A stretch of 64,000 nt of DNA from Larix kaempferi (GCA_027924585.1 BSBM01001448.1:2418001-2482000), one strand, 5' to 3'; shown: positions 44,601 to 56,528, counted from the stretch's first letter. The notes: a model not told the origin generated them from the letters alone. Numbers and translations: made by a program.

Positions 44601-44847
44601 AATGAGACCTTCTGATGTTGGCATACACTAGGGCATCCTTTATAGAAGTTGTTGAACTATCTTGAGCTATGATGAATCTGTATAGATCACCCCATTGCAA
44701 TTCAGGAGAGGAGCTCCCAGGGTAAAGACCAGTGGTAGCTTGCGTGTCAGCAAACATCGTGACGAGAGAAGTATCTAATAGAAATTAAACCTCTGAGTCT
44801 GAGGTTACTTTCTAAGCTGCCTTCTCCTTTGCTGACTTCCTATGCAT
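41601..44847 (-). pseudogene. ORF inside element C 5' LTR, unknown protein, broken
   Basis: The second copy of the LTR ORF. It reads in a single frame from 44847 to about 42130 with only point stops, then shifts frame. It is longer-reading than the 3' LTR copy, with open stretches 44757-44029 (242 codons) and 43956-43363 (197 codons). Its C-terminal TAA has mutated, so the stop moves two codons on to 41601. Features match the other copy: globular N-terminus, Gln/Glu-rich coiled coil (43341-43150), acidic stretch, and coiled coil 42660-42170. It is sense to the element's gag-pol. The gene family is unknown. Confidence 0.7.
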
Positions 44848-47125
44848 GGTAATCCTGTGGTGAGCAAGGTAGCACCAAAAGACTTTAGTTAGACCACTGT
44901 TCCAAGCATTAGCAACACTCTATGACAAAGCAAAAATATAACATTTTCATAACATAGAGGTTGTCTAAAACAAACATAATTATCTTCATTTCACATGTAA
45001 GCTTAATTAAACAATGTCCCTTCATGCTAAACAAAGACAACAAATCAGAACAAAGGGCAAGGTCATTTTGGGTCTGCGCCATTCATTTTGGTGTGCAGGC
45101 ATCCTTAGGATTGTGAAACAAACACTTGCGTGAGTCTGATGAAGATCTCTACGCTGGCACCAAAATTAAACTTTGCGCCGCGCTTGGGATTCTACGCGTG
45201 CTAAGATTGGAAATCTAGTGTGAGTTGGGGTATAAGCGAGAATTTATGCGCTAAGATTTAAACGCTCGATGCGCACCAGCGCCCAAAAAAAAAAAAATTT
45301 GCGCTCCAGCCCCATAATTTCATTTGTGTGCCAAAGCTAAACTCATTCGCGCGCTAGCTCAAACAGTTTCGCAATCGCTACTTCCTAACCTTACTTTTGC
45401 GCTAACGCTTCACGTAATGTATGCGATATTTTCTATGTGTTAACGTTTAAACATTTCATGCACTGGCCATTGATAGTGGAAGCTACGTTGAAGATGGATA
45501 GGTTCTGCAGCCGCAGGCTTTATCAGCTAAGGATTGGTCCATAACTTCGAGTTTCTAAATGGGCTTGATGGGTTGATTTAACACATCTCCATGGAAGCTT
45601 CGGCCGAGCAATGTGGGTTTTATGCAACCACGGCATGAATAAACTTTTCTCTTTATAGCATGAAATTTTAACTGGAAGGAGTGAAAAGGGTCGAGCCTTA
45701 CGCGCAGAAGATGCTTGGTCAGGAGGTTTGCAAACAAGGCTTTGGGATGCTATGGCTTCTACGGTTTTGAGCAAAAAACTCTGCGGCCACTAAATTATCA
45801 CTGGGATGATTCGACCTCATGACTAGAGCACTTCATACTTTTATAAAACAGAGACTCTATTCAAGGAAGAAGATCCTCAAACCGAAACAAACCATTACGC
45901 AACCAAGAAAACATATAAAACTTTCGAATGCGGTTGTGGGGAGCCACGGGTTTCGCTTGGCGAATGACAACTTTGTGAGGAAAACCAGGAGAGCCGAAAA
46001 TGCAATAGGGGGAAAAGACTTGTGTGCCTGAAAGATGGGGCAGTCTCTGCCCTGGTCTGAAAGTGGTGGCTTCGTATCCTCATGGGGAAAAGAACAGCGA
46101 CTGTCCTACGTCCTTTGTATCTTTCATGCAAAATAAAACGAAGGCCGCTTGAGCTACTCAAACTGTGCGTGGATGATTCCTTTTAACCTACTAATCCAAG
46201 AATAGGATTTGGGAAAGAGCTTACCTATTAGTATGGCGAGTGATCCAAGACCTCAACTGTCTGCAGTGAACGACAGTCTCGAACTTCGATGTGAATGGCG
46301 AGCGCTCCGAGTGCAAATGGCCAAATAAAAACCCAAAATGTCGTTGCATGCGTTAAATAGGGGGAGAGTTAAATGCTCATGTATGTTTAAAGTTGGCAGG
46401 GTTATGAGCCCGGGGCTCGAGAAATTCATCATTAAGAGTGGCACATGGCCTCATTAAGCCCCTACCAACTCCATCGGTGCACAAGGATCGAGGAGATCTT
46501 TTCGCACCAAGTACTGATTTTAGCTTTCGCGTCAAGCGGGGAGCGTAATGTTTTGCGCTATGTGGAAAGCGCACGTTCAAAGATAAGCTTTGCGCTCAAG
46601 CGGCCATCCCAGCATTAGGGTTGCGCTTGGAAAACCACGCCAGGCATGACTTATCATGAAAGATGAATGCGGATTTGTGAGTGGGAAGGATAAGCACGTC
46701 TCCAGCGCTTGTGGAGTCGACTCTATCATCATAGTTGCGCACGGGAAAAATGCAGCAAATTTTAATAATTCCAAGGAAGTGAAGCATAGCTCCAAGGCGG
46801 GATGATTATGATAATTCTTGCGCCTCAGGTGACCAAGAAAAATTATCTCCTGCGCTAACGATGGCCGGCTTATTGTGCCAGATAAAAAAATCGGGACTTG
46901 TTAAAAGGGCGGCTAAGTTAGAGCCAAGGTACGTGTCAAACGGAGGATTTGTGATTAGAGTTTGCGTCCAACGAGGGACTTATGGTTAAAGGCGCGTCAG
47001 AGCCGCGGCAGACTTAAGTCTAAAACTTGTGCTACAGTGGGGAAGTTGATACGAAAATATGCACTAAAGGAAAAGATGACTTTGCCTTAGATAAAATGAG
47101 AAAACTCTTTTGGAAGCAGGAAATG

Positions 47126-47840
47126 TGTAGCTAGGGTTTTCACCCTAGCTTGTGCAAATGAGCACCTACTAAGGAGAATGGACTCCTTAGTAGCAGTTCA
47201 ATAAAAAGTAATTAAAATGCTAAAACAATACGAATTCTAAACTAGCATGAGCATTAATAAACATAACTAAACATGGAAATATAAATGGTTTCTTTTGTAT
47301 TAAAATTTTACCTCAAGTGTAGAGGTTGGTGAAGTTCTTGCAATGATCCAAGAGGGTTGCTCCAAACTCTAGCTTTGCTCCTTCTCTTTCTCCAAAGGGT
47401 GGAAATGGGCCAAAGGGGCACTCAATGGTGAAAATAGCTCAAGGGTGAGCTAGGGTTTCAAGAGTGATTTTGGCAGAGTAAGGGTGTATTTGATTGTGGA
47501 TATGAAATGAGGGGCCTCCATCACCTATTTATAGGTTTTTAGTGGTGGAGTGCTGGCCCATCGTTTTGGGAACCATATGGTTTAGGTCAGCTGTATAGGG
47601 TTTTTTCCTCATTTTTTCCTCTTTTTCCTCTTTTTTTATATTTTTTATTCCCTTTTTAGAGGGTTTTTTCTATTTTGGAGGAATTTTGGATTATTTTGGG
47701 GGAAAAGGGGGTTTTTTTGGCCTTTTGGAGGCTTTTTTAATGGGATTTGAGGGTTTTGAAGGCAAATATGGTAGGAAATATGGACAAATGAGTCATGTAA
47801 TGGGGTATATGAGGTAGTGAGCACTTTTTGGGTGTTAACA
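47126..47840 (-). mobile_element. Solo LTR inside the element C 5' LTR (715 bp)
   Basis: The sequence begins TGTAGCTAGGG and ends GTGTTAACA. It is absent from the other LTR of C and flanked by AAATG (47121-47125) and CAATG (47841-47845), where the uninterrupted LTR has a single CAATG. CTATAAATAGG at about 47523-47533 on the minus strand fits a TATA box about 310 nt from that strand's LTR start, hence the strand. No internal region remains, so LTR-LTR recombination is likely. No coding frame. Confidence 0.85.
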
Positions 47841-47964
47841 CAATGAAATTCTAACTAGTTAAAGGAAAACCAAAAGATGAAGTAAAAGCTTGCTACAAAA
47901 GTTGTTAAAAGGAGGGGCCCCAAATAACTTCAAAATTTTTGGGAAGGGTGTTGCAGCCACAACA

Positions 47965-50900
47965 GGCTCTACTATGGAGCCATAGGCATCTTAGGGTCTT
48001 CAGTCAGTCTTGGCGCCCGCCCTACTACTGCTGACCCAATAGAGATTTTATGCCTTCACCAATGTCACCACACCTTCTTGCACCATAACCCTTCACACAC
48101 ACATCAACTCTTCATTCATACAAGGACGCCATTCCTTCTCTTGTGCAAATTGGTGGTTCCTTTTAGGAACTTTATAGGTGACTTTCTTGACTGCAGGTTA
48201 ACATGGCCCCATTCACACAAGGATGATACCTCTTCTTATTACACAGCTCTTTGGGCCTGTCCATCCCTTCTGGTAATATTTCGTGTGAGCATAAAAAGGT
48301 TACCAATTCCTGTACAGTCCTTTTGCATACCCTTCTTCACTTTGCCTCTTAATGTGTAGTATCAATCTGCATCTGTGTAGGCTGACAACATAAGAAGGAT
48401 AAGCAAGCTCATTAGTATTGTTGTTCAATTTTTGTAACCATAATCCATATCATTCACTATCAAGTATTGAAACACCAGGAATGCGTCCATTCCCTTAGGG
48501 TGTAGTCAATATTGAAAACCCTATCATGACCCAGCACCAGAAAAGGTGTGCACCCCCTTTCCAATGTAGGCCCTAATCATACTCAAGCAGTCTGCAATGA
48601 TATAAATAAGATAGAGCATGCTCTGTATATTAACCCTAATAATTTAGACATGCATGTTCTTGTCTAGGGTCACAGAATACTCATTCATTTTGCAGATGTA
48701 TCTCACATGCATTCCGAGCATAGCTTTACCATCTCACTCTCATGGTTTATCGACATGCGGTTTGGTTGAGATATTATCAATGGAGTTTCACCTGAAACCC
48801 ATTTCCAAAGCATGGGGTCTTCCCCATCTAGTTTGGATTTTGCAGTCCATCACTCCTGGTCTTCCTGCAATGTGTCTTCCTGGCACATTTATCAAATAGC
48901 CAAACAGTTAGCAGCATTTATCAATAAAAAAATTCAAATCTGATTTCTCTAATCAGTCAATGGCATTGATAATTAAATTCAAGTATGAATTTTCAATTCT
49001 GTTCTCTATAGAAATTGATTTGCTTAGCCACGAGTCTGTTCTCATATCATTGGCTCTTGCTCATGGTAGATTCCAATCTTCATCATGGACTTACCCACAT
49101 TTTCCATGCCCAAAACAATCTACCTGAAATCTGAAACTTCAATAAGCCAAACATGTTGTGAGTATCTATGCATATAATCCTTTCATTGCTACAACAGTCA
49201 CTGAAGTGATCTCATAATTATAACACTCAATAATTCAAAAACCTTCAGCGTTTGGCATGTATATACCTATATATGCATCATTATCATAAATAAAATTGCA
49301 AGACATGGGTACACTATCCGTGCAATTTAAATAAACTATAAGTACTCATTACTTCACATTTCATGCCACTCTATCCTTCCAATAGAGTGATCTGGTAGCC
49401 CATCAACATGTCTACCTTCTTCGTGCAATCCTTTTCCTTCATTCATAGCAGCTCATGAAATGGTCTCGGGGTTATCAATAGTTCACCATTTCATCTATTA
49501 TCTAATTGCAATGAAACATACACCCCACCCATGCATTCACACAATGCATCTCAACATGTGCACTCACACATACACATGCACATTCACAACATTTACATAA
49601 TATTTTAATGTGCATTCATTCAATGTATAACCACAAAATTGTATAGAATATTCTAATGCACATCCTTTCAATGCAACCTCGCATTAATCCATGAAGACTA
49701 TGCATTCCAGCATATTATGGCCTAACCATGACTATCTCATATGGCATACACTTACAACAAGACCGTAAGTCATCACTTGTTTTGGTTATTAAACTCAACA
49801 CCCATCCTACCCAAATGACATGATATAATTTCATATGAATGCATCAAGGTTTCTAAGAAACTATAGGGTGTAAGGCTCACTGCCTTCACTTACCCACAGC
49901 TCACCATAATTGGTAGGTTGACATTCACATTCAAGCACTCAATACCACATGTAGACAAAATCAACGTAGTTTAAACATAGTTGAAGGGTTCTTACCAAAT
50001 CCTCTTTCAACATCCATGCACTTAAGCACAAATATCTATTACCTTCATGGCTGTCATTAACATTGTTTGATGTTACCTGATCAGCTGGCCTCTTACCAAG
50101 GATTTACAGTCCTTTTTCCAACCTCATGCTCATAGATTTGTTGCACCATCCTTTCCTCATAAGGGTGTTAGTCATATGCAGCAACATCATCCACATCTTT
50201 AGCCGTGCTTCGGTTTTCTTTGGTCATTTTCACATGCAATATGCAATGTTTATTGGTATTCCAACTAGTGCATATTCATCTCATTTATCCAATATCTTGC
50301 ATTTTCAATCATGCTTCTATGATCTGGTTCCTACAACATTAGTTGTCATCAACCATAGGCACTACCATTAGTGGGCTATTACATGTGTAACTTCACTATT
50401 TTGTCAATACACAACATCATGCTCATGCATAAGCAATTCTCATGTGCATTATGCAATGATTCTCTAATCGTACCCACTAATTCATATGCATTACTCTCTT
50501 GCATTTACAGCATCCCTATGCCATAATTTTCTGTATATAAAACTTAGGAAATATAAATATAATACAAGAGAGGAGTTAAGGAATTCTCCCTTTCCAATTC
50601 CTCATCATGGTATGGAGTTACCCCTCCATATCATAGCTGATCCTTTTCTTGGCTTCCCTACCAAGCACAAAAGGATTCATTAGCTGTCATTTCTCACCAA
50701 GTAGCAATTCAATACATACATACTTGTATAACATTCATTCTTACTATTTTCAAACATGCAATACTTATGTTATAAACAGAAATATTTTAAGGTGAGAGAT
50801 TTCCCTTTCATCACGTTGCCTTACTGCTCCCATTGCTCTTCCGTAATGCATATCACAGCCAATTAATTTTAATAAGGCTTCCACAAACCTTCCATGCAAT

Positions 50901-50990
50901 TCCTGCTTCTCATCCCAAGAATGCAGTTCACACTTTCAACGACTGTCTCCGGGGAACGACGGGGGTCAAGGGGGCTTGCCCCCTTGTGGC
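47965..50990. other. Element B interior, noncoding
   Basis: Three kilobases with no convincing ORF on either strand, moderately AT-rich, with a few CA-rich phrases (49500-49600). The position implies it lies within B between the C and D insertions. It may be the remains of a degraded gag-pol or a unique leader. Confidence 0.5.
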
Positions 50991-51103
50991 TTCCCTGAAA
51001 TTCTTTGTTTCGGAGCAACTCACCAAGTTCTTCCGACCGGTTGCGGAGCAACTCGCTGAGTTCTTCTGGTCGGCAAACTCACCTGTCTCTTACGACCTGT
51101 TTC

Positions 51104-51108
51104 AGAGA
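51104..51108. repeat. Target-site duplication of element D, left copy
   Basis: AGAGA immediately precedes the LTR and is repeated exactly at 57292-57296. Confidence 0.96.
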
Positions 51109-51862
51109 TGTTCGGATATCCATCATCTATTTCGGGATACATATCTATTTCAAGATCATCTATTTCGGGATACATATCTACTTCAGGATCTTGCATGATC
51201 TATTTCAGGATATGCAGTCCAGTCACCAGTTTGATGCCTCCAGCACCTTATCCACCTTCTTCTAGCACCCGGGAGCCACTTTCCACAGAGTTTTAGCCCT
51301 CCTAAGCTGAAAGGCGCCCTCTTCTCACCTACTGACAGAGAAGGGCGCACTTGTTCACCTACCACTGCAGATTCACTCCAGTTACATTCAGTTAGCTCCG
51401 ATTCTGATTGATTTCACTCCGATTTCACTCCTGACTGACTGTTTCACCTCCGATTGACCTCCAGTTCGATTAGGTGACTTGCTCTGACTCTAGTTAGCCT
51501 CCCATGCGCCCCCACTGAGCCTCCAGATCCTATATCAGTGCTACACACTTCAGTTACATTTATTATGATCAGTTAGACTCAGCTTGACACCTGGATGACT
51601 GTTTGTTGTGATTGATGAGCAACACCGATGATTGATGAGGACTCCTAGATAGAGTCAAGCTACTCCATTCAGTGATTCGAATGACCTCCTTAGGCAATTC
51701 GAATTGCTCTGTTCATTGTGACAGTTTGTATTATAATTCATTCACCCTTTCTGGGATAGAGAGCACTGCTGCATGTTTTGCACAGTTTTGCACCATATTT
51801 TCTATGTTCATCTGTTGTGATTGATTTACTTGTTCATTAGATCTGCTGTGACTAATTTTACA
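51109..51862 (+). repeat. Element D 5' LTR (754 bp)
   Basis: Begins TGTTCGGATATCC and ends CTAATTTTACA. It contains short internal repeats of TATTTC(G/A)GGATACATATCTA at its start. It differs from the 3' LTR at about five bases, including two in CCTAAGCTGAAAGG. Confidence 0.97.
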
Positions 51863-51875
51863 TGGTATCAGAGCC
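51863..51875 (+). other. Element D primer-binding site
   Basis: TGGTATCAGAGCC directly abuts the 5' LTR. It is the standard complement of the plant initiator tRNA-Met 3' end. Confidence 0.95.
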
Positions 51876-52082
51876 ATTGCAGGGACAAGATCTCTTTTCT
51901 ACAGGTGTTTATACAAGAAGATTTGACTGAATTGCTAAAAATTGCAAAAAGTTTGGCATGAGATATCTCAAGGGCATTCGCTCATGTGCATGCAAAGCTT
52001 GAAAAATACTCCAATACCACTCCAGAAGCTTGAGTTACCACATAATTCCTGGATCTGATACATTGGACCTATTCAACATTGC

Positions 52083-55000
52083 TTGAAATCCAATCCCAGG
52101 TGTGATGCAACTCTCAAAGGGTGGATTGTTCGACCTTATTGTGTTTGTTCTTATGTGATTTGCAGGTTAATTATCTCCTCCAAGTGCACTCGCTACATTC
52201 TGCATGCAAGCTTCCCTACAGCATTTCCATTCGCTATAGTCTGCATGCAAGCTTCTTCTTCATCATTTGACTCGCTCCTAGCAATGGAATACTCTTCTTC
52301 AAAGCCTATCCTCACCCCATTCAATTATTTTGATTGGAAAGATGATATGGAGATCATATTACGTTCAAAAGGATACTACCGAGTCACTCTTGGTCTTGAA
52401 TTGGAGCCAAACAATGTGGCAGAAAGAACCAAACACTACAATAAGCTTGATGAAGCTTACGGTCTTCTTTGTCTCTCCATCTCCAAAGATCTTCACTTCC
52501 ATCTCAGCGGATTGAAGACTCCAAAGGCCATATGGGAGCAACTTGAGACACTATTCGGAAAGCAGGATGAGCTTAGGGCTTTTCAATTAGAGAATGAATT
52601 GATTGGCCTTAATCCTGAGAATTTCGAGAGCATCAATGAATTCTTCACAAAATTCAAGAACTTGAACTTGCAATTGAAGAACAGTGGTGTTATCAAAGAG
52701 GATAAACAGTTGATCCTCTCCATTCTAAGCAAGCTTGGGAAAGATTATTCGGTATTTGTCTCCACTTTCAATTCCGGTCGGCTAACTACCCCGAATTGGA
52801 AGATGCCTACCTTGAATGCCTTCATTGAGTCCGTTACGAAAGAGCATGACAAGCTGATTCAAATGGGGTCCATAAGCTCCAAATATTCAGCCCTATTTGT
52901 TCAAGGACCCAAGATCTCGAATGGTAAAGGAAAGCTAAAGAAGGAGAAGCCCAAATTCGAGCCTCACAAGCAAAAAGACAAAGGCAAGCAAACGGATGCA
53001 CCATCCAGTTCGAAATCCAAGCAAAAGGGCAAAGAAGGTAACCAAAAATCTAAATGTACTTATTGTAACCGTGGCTTTCATCCCGAAAGTTCATGTATGA
53101 AGAAGACTATAGATCAAATGGCCCTCCTTTTGGAAAAGAACAACATAACCCTTCCTGACGGTGCAAGGAAGAAGGATCGGAATGACGATCATGAAAGAGG
53201 ACAAGCACTCATGGAAACGGTTTCGAAGCCCACTCTCTTGATAGATTCGGGTGCATCAAATCATATGGCTGCAAATATTGATTCTTTTTCCTCATTCGAT
53301 CCAAACAGCTCCATCCCCATCCATTTGGGAGATGACTCAAAAATTTCTTCAAAGGGCAAAGGTACGATTCATGTAGATCATGGATGCTTTCAGAATGTTC
53401 TCTATGTGCCTTCCTTAGCTTCGAATCTCCTTTCTGTGTATCAAATGACACATACTGGTGATCCAAAGAAAGTCACATTCAGCCCTAATACAGTTGAAAT
53501 TTCTGATATCAAAAGTGGAAGACTAGTTGCGGTTGGAAAGGCAAACCACACTGCAAAATGTTATGAGTTTTCGCACTTTATTCCGCTTGCAAAGCCCATT
53601 GCTCTTCGCACACATGGTAATGAGGTTAGTAGGCTTTGGCATGAAAGATTTGGACATCTAAATTATAAGTATTTGCTGCTGCTATCAAATAAATCCATGG
53701 TTGATGGGCTTCCACAACTCCGTTCCTCGAAGGGAATATGCTCCGGTTGCATTATTGGGAAGCACCCCGAGCACAGATTCGACCGCGGCAAGGCTAGCAG
53801 AGCCTCTACTATTTTGGGATTGATCCATTCTGATATCAGCGGTCCGCTGCCCCATATGTCATTAAATGGTTCAAGGTATGTTTTGACATTTATTGATGAT
53901 TATTCTCGCTTTACATGGGTATTCTTTCTCAAAAACAAGTCAGAAGTGCTTGGAAAATTCAAGGATTTTAAGGCTTCTGTTGAGACCACCACTGAGAGCA
54001 AGATCAAAGCTCTTAGATCTGATAATGGTGGGGAATATATCAAGTCCGAGTTGCTGCAACTTTGTGCCCAAAGCGGAATCAAGATCCAACATACAGTTCC
54101 CTACACACCCCAGCAGAACGGTGTAGCGGAAAGGAAAAACCGGTCACTGAAAGAGATGGCTACATGCATGATTGAATCTAAAGGTTTGGCTGCAAATATT
54201 TGGGCTGAAGCAATCAATGTTGCTGCATATATACAGAACCGAGTTCCACATTCATCCGTGAAAGGTATGACTCCTTTCGAAGCATTCTTTGGTCACAAAC
54301 CGGATGTGTCAAATTTGAGAGTTTTTGGCTCTACTGCATGGGCTAGAATTCCTTCTGAGAAGAGACGAGCTTTGGATCCACAAAGTATCGAGTGCATATT
54401 GATAGGATATGGGGAAGAATCAAAAGCATATAAACTCATGGATATCAGATCTAAAAAGATATTCATAGAGCGCAGTGTGCAGTTTGAAGAACCGCTTCAA
54501 GAATTGCAACTAGTTGAGGAGAAAACTGCCGATTCACCGCCTTCACCAGAAGAAGATTCGAGCAGCGATAATGAAGGTATGAGTTCTGATATTTCTGATA
54601 TTGTAGCAGCATATGATGATCATGACATATCAGGTTCGGAATCCGACCATTCAGATCCCCCTCAGTTACCAAAGTGGGCCCAAAATACTCTACAATCTGC
54701 TGGTTCTAGTCTTGGAAATCCTGCTGATCCGAGACGAACAAAAGGAGACTTTCAAAGGGCAGGTATGGCTCTTTCTATTGCTGATCCATTTCTTCCTGAG
54801 ATTTGTTATTTGATGGATGGTTCAGATCCCCAATCATACTATTCAGCCCATCGAGATCCGAGATGGAAAGATGCCATGGATGAAGAGTACAGTTCTCTTC
54901 AAAAGAACAATACATGGGAGCTAGTTTCTCTTCCACCTGGAAGAAAATTAGTGAAGTGTAAATGGGTCTACCGTACTAAAGTTGCTGCTGATGGCACTAT

Positions 55001-56360
55001 CAGCAAATATAAAGCAAGGTTGGTGGCAAAAGGTTTTTCCCAAGTCCAAGGAGTGGACTACACAGAGACCTTTGCACCGGTTGCAAAGATGGATTCCATC
55101 CGCCTTGTTTTAGCTATTGCCGCATCCAAGCACTGGGAGGTGCATCACATGGATGTGAAGAGTGCATTTCTACATGGAGACCTTGCTGAAGAGGTCTATA
55201 TGCAGCAGCCAGAGGGTTATACATCAGATCCATCATTGGTTTGTAGATTGAAGAAGTCTTTGTACGGGTTAAAACAGGCCCCAAGAGCTTGGTACGCAAA
55301 GATGGACTCCTTCCTTCTTTCTCAGAATTTCCAAAGATGCAAATCTGATCCGAATGTCTATCTTCAGCGAGTTAAAGGTAATTTGTTGGTTATTGTACTT
55401 TATGTTGATGATCTGCTTATTACTGGTAGCACACTTACTTCAATAAACAAGCTAAAATCTGCCTTAAATCTAGCTTTTGACATGAGCGATTTGGGCTTGC
55501 TGAGTCACTTTTTGGGCTTGGAGATAGCTCAAAATTTTGATGGGATCACTATATCTCAGCAAAAATATGATTCCGACCTGTTATTGAAGTTTAATATGGC
55601 TGAATGTAAGGCAGCCCCGTTCCCATTCCTCTCAGGAATCAGTCTTGAGGAGGGAGATTCCACACCGCTTGCAGATTGCAGTATGTATCGACAGTTGATT
55701 GGTTCACTACTTTATTTGACACATTCACGGCCTGATATCTCATATGCCGTGAGTGCCGTGTCAAGATATATGCAGCAGCCACATGAGCTTCATTGGCGAG
55801 CAGCCAAGTGGATCTTGCAGTATGTGCAAGGTACGAGACAGTTTGGCATACATTATGCTGCAGATTCTGAGCTAGATTTCATTGGTTTTACTGATTCAGA
55901 TTGGGCAGGTGATAGCATTGATCGGAAGTCCACTTCCGGTTATGTTTTCATGATTGGTCATGGTGCTATTTGCTGGTCCAGCAAAAAGCAAGCAGCCATT
56001 GCACTTTCTTCAGCAGAGGCAGAGTATCGAGGGGCAGTCAATGCCTGCATTCAGGCAGTTTGGTTGCAGGGTATTCTTTCCGAGTTTGGTTTTGGTGGCA
56101 CTACTTCGACTGTCCTATTTTGTGACAATCAAAGTGCTATCAAGATCTCCACAGATCCAGTTCAGCGGCAGAGGACCAAGCACATTGAGATTCATATGCA
56201 TTACATTCGACAGTTGGTGCATGACCGCACCATCATTCTGCAATATTGCCCTACTGATGAGCAAATTGCAGACATCTTCACCAAGAGCTTCACTGAGAAG
56301 AAGTTCTCTTACCTCCGTTCACTGTTGGGGGTGAGTTCCATCATGGTGGAGACAGATTGA
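52083..56360 (+). CDS. Ty1/copia gag-pol polyprotein
   Basis: A single open frame of 1,425 codons. The gag homology begins near an in-frame ATG at 52284 (MEYSSSKPI), so the start may be 52245 or 52284 instead of 52083. Domains in order: copia gag (about residues 68-270), zinc knuckle C-x2-C-x4-H-x4-C at about 325-338 (CTYCNRGFHPESSC), protease LLIDSGASNHM (Asp about 388), integrase zinc region RLWHERFGHL, integrase core with SDISG, RSDNGGEY and NGVAERKNR, reverse transcriptase with MDVKSAFLHGDL and catalytic YVDD (1107-1110), and RNase H with DSDWAGD, SSAEAEY and FCDNQSA. The product is cleaved into particle protein, protease, integrase and reverse transcriptase. No stop or frameshift was found. 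I did not assign a copia lineage. Confidence 0.97.
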   Translation: MKSNPRCDATLKGWIVRPYCVCSYVICRLIISSKCTRYILHASFPTAFPFAIVCMQASSSSFDSLLAMEYSSSKPILTPFNYFDWKDDMEIILRSKGYYRVTLGLELEPNNVAERTKHYNKLDEAYGLLCLSISKDLHFHLSGLKTPKAIWEQLETLFGKQDELRAFQLENELIGLNPENFESINEFFTKFKNLNLQLKNSGVIKEDKQLILSILSKLGKDYSVFVSTFNSGRLTTPNWKMPTLNAFIESVTKEHDKLIQMGSISSKYSALFVQGPKISNGKGKLKKEKPKFEPHKQKDKGKQTDAPSSSKSKQKGKEGNQKSKCTYCNRGFHPESSCMKKTIDQMALLLEKNNITLPDGARKKDRNDDHERGQALMETVSKPTLLIDSGASNHMAANIDSFSSFDPNSSIPIHLGDDSKISSKGKGTIHVDHGCFQNVLYVPSLASNLLSVYQMTHTGDPKKVTFSPNTVEISDIKSGRLVAVGKANHTAKCYEFSHFIPLAKPIALRTHGNEVSRLWHERFGHLNYKYLLLLSNKSMVDGLPQLRSSKGICSGCIIGKHPEHRFDRGKASRASTILGLIHSDISGPLPHMSLNGSRYVLTFIDDYSRFTWVFFLKNKSEVLGKFKDFKASVETTTESKIKALRSDNGGEYIKSELLQLCAQSGIKIQHTVPYTPQQNGVAERKNRSLKEMATCMIESKGLAANIWAEAINVAAYIQNRVPHSSVKGMTPFEAFFGHKPDVSNLRVFGSTAWARIPSEKRRALDPQSIECILIGYGEESKAYKLMDIRSKKIFIERSVQFEEPLQELQLVEEKTADSPPSPEEDSSSDNEGMSSDISDIVAAYDDHDISGSESDHSDPPQLPKWAQNTLQSAGSSLGNPADPRRTKGDFQRAGMALSIADPFLPEICYLMDGSDPQSYYSAHRDPRWKDAMDEEYSSLQKNNTWELVSLPPGRKLVKCKWVYRTKVAADGTISKYKARLVAKGFSQVQGVDYTETFAPVAKMDSIRLVLAIAASKHWEVHHMDVKSAFLHGDLAEEVYMQQPEGYTSDPSLVCRLKKSLYGLKQAPRAWYAKMDSFLLSQNFQRCKSDPNVYLQRVKGNLLVIVLYVDDLLITGSTLTSINKLKSALNLAFDMSDLGLLSHFLGLEIAQNFDGITISQQKYDSDLLLKFNMAECKAAPFPFLSGISLEEGDSTPLADCSMYRQLIGSLLYLTHSRPDISYAVSAVSRYMQQPHELHWRAAKWILQYVQGTRQFGIHYAADSELDFIGFTDSDWAGDSIDRKSTSGYVFMIGHGAICWSSKKQAAIALSSAEAEYRGAVNACIQAVWLQGILSEFGFGGTTSTVLFCDNQSAIKISTDPVQRQRTKHIEIHMHYIRQLVHDRTIILQYCPTDEQIADIFTKSFTEKKFSYLRSLLGVSSIMVETD

Positions 56361-56382
56361 TTCATTATTATGCTTTAGACTT

Positions 56383-56391
56383 GAGGGGGGG
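56383..56391 (+). other. Element D upstream purine tract copy
   Basis: GAGGGGGGG within CTTGAGGGGGGGC, 22 nt after the polyprotein stop. It repeats the purine tract next to the LTR and may be a second primer site or a local duplication. Confidence 0.5.
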
Positions 56392-56528
56392 CTTTCTTCC
56401 CACTGGGTTTTCCCTCTTTCCTCACTTAGTTTATTTTTCAGCATTTTTGGATTATTGTATTGGGGTGACCTTTGGTCTTAGTTACCAGGGCCCCACATTA
56501 TTTTAGTTGGCACATCATAGTCTAGCTT

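Larger units (their letters stand above)
26965..47964 (-). mobile_element. Element C: Ty3/gypsy (Tat-like) element with giant ORF-bearing LTRs
   Basis: LTRs at 26965-33509 (6545 bp) and 40672-47964 (7293 bp, including a 715-bp solo LTR) flank a 7.16-kb interior on the minus strand. The LTRs read TGTTG...CAACA. A TGGCGC primer-site candidate lies 5 nt inside the right LTR. Reading gag to integrase, the order is gag, protease, an extra RNase H of archaeal type, reverse transcriptase, RNase H and integrase. The extra RNase H links it to the plant Tat lineage, but its place before the reverse transcriptase is unusual. No clear purine tract is visible next to the 3' LTR. Stops and frameshifts throughout make this copy inactive. 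Confidence 0.9.
40672..47964 (-). repeat. Element C 5' LTR (7293 bp with insert)
   Basis: It starts TGTTGATGCCTCGAAG (inner edge) and ends GCCACAACA. It matches 26965-33509 throughout except for the 715-bp insertion at 47126-47840. Scattered substitutions, many at CpG or CpNpG sites, show the two LTRs have aged separately. Confidence 0.9.

Noticed and set aside
26965-47964. Possibility that the 6.5-kb repeats are a segmental duplication, not LTRs
   Set aside because: They have TGTTG...CAACA ends, a near-perfect target duplication, a primer-site candidate at the inner edge and gag-pol between them in the right orientation.
48078-50683. Several 60-95-codon plus-strand ORFs in the B interior
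   Set aside because: Length and composition are as expected by chance; no motif and no frame continuity.
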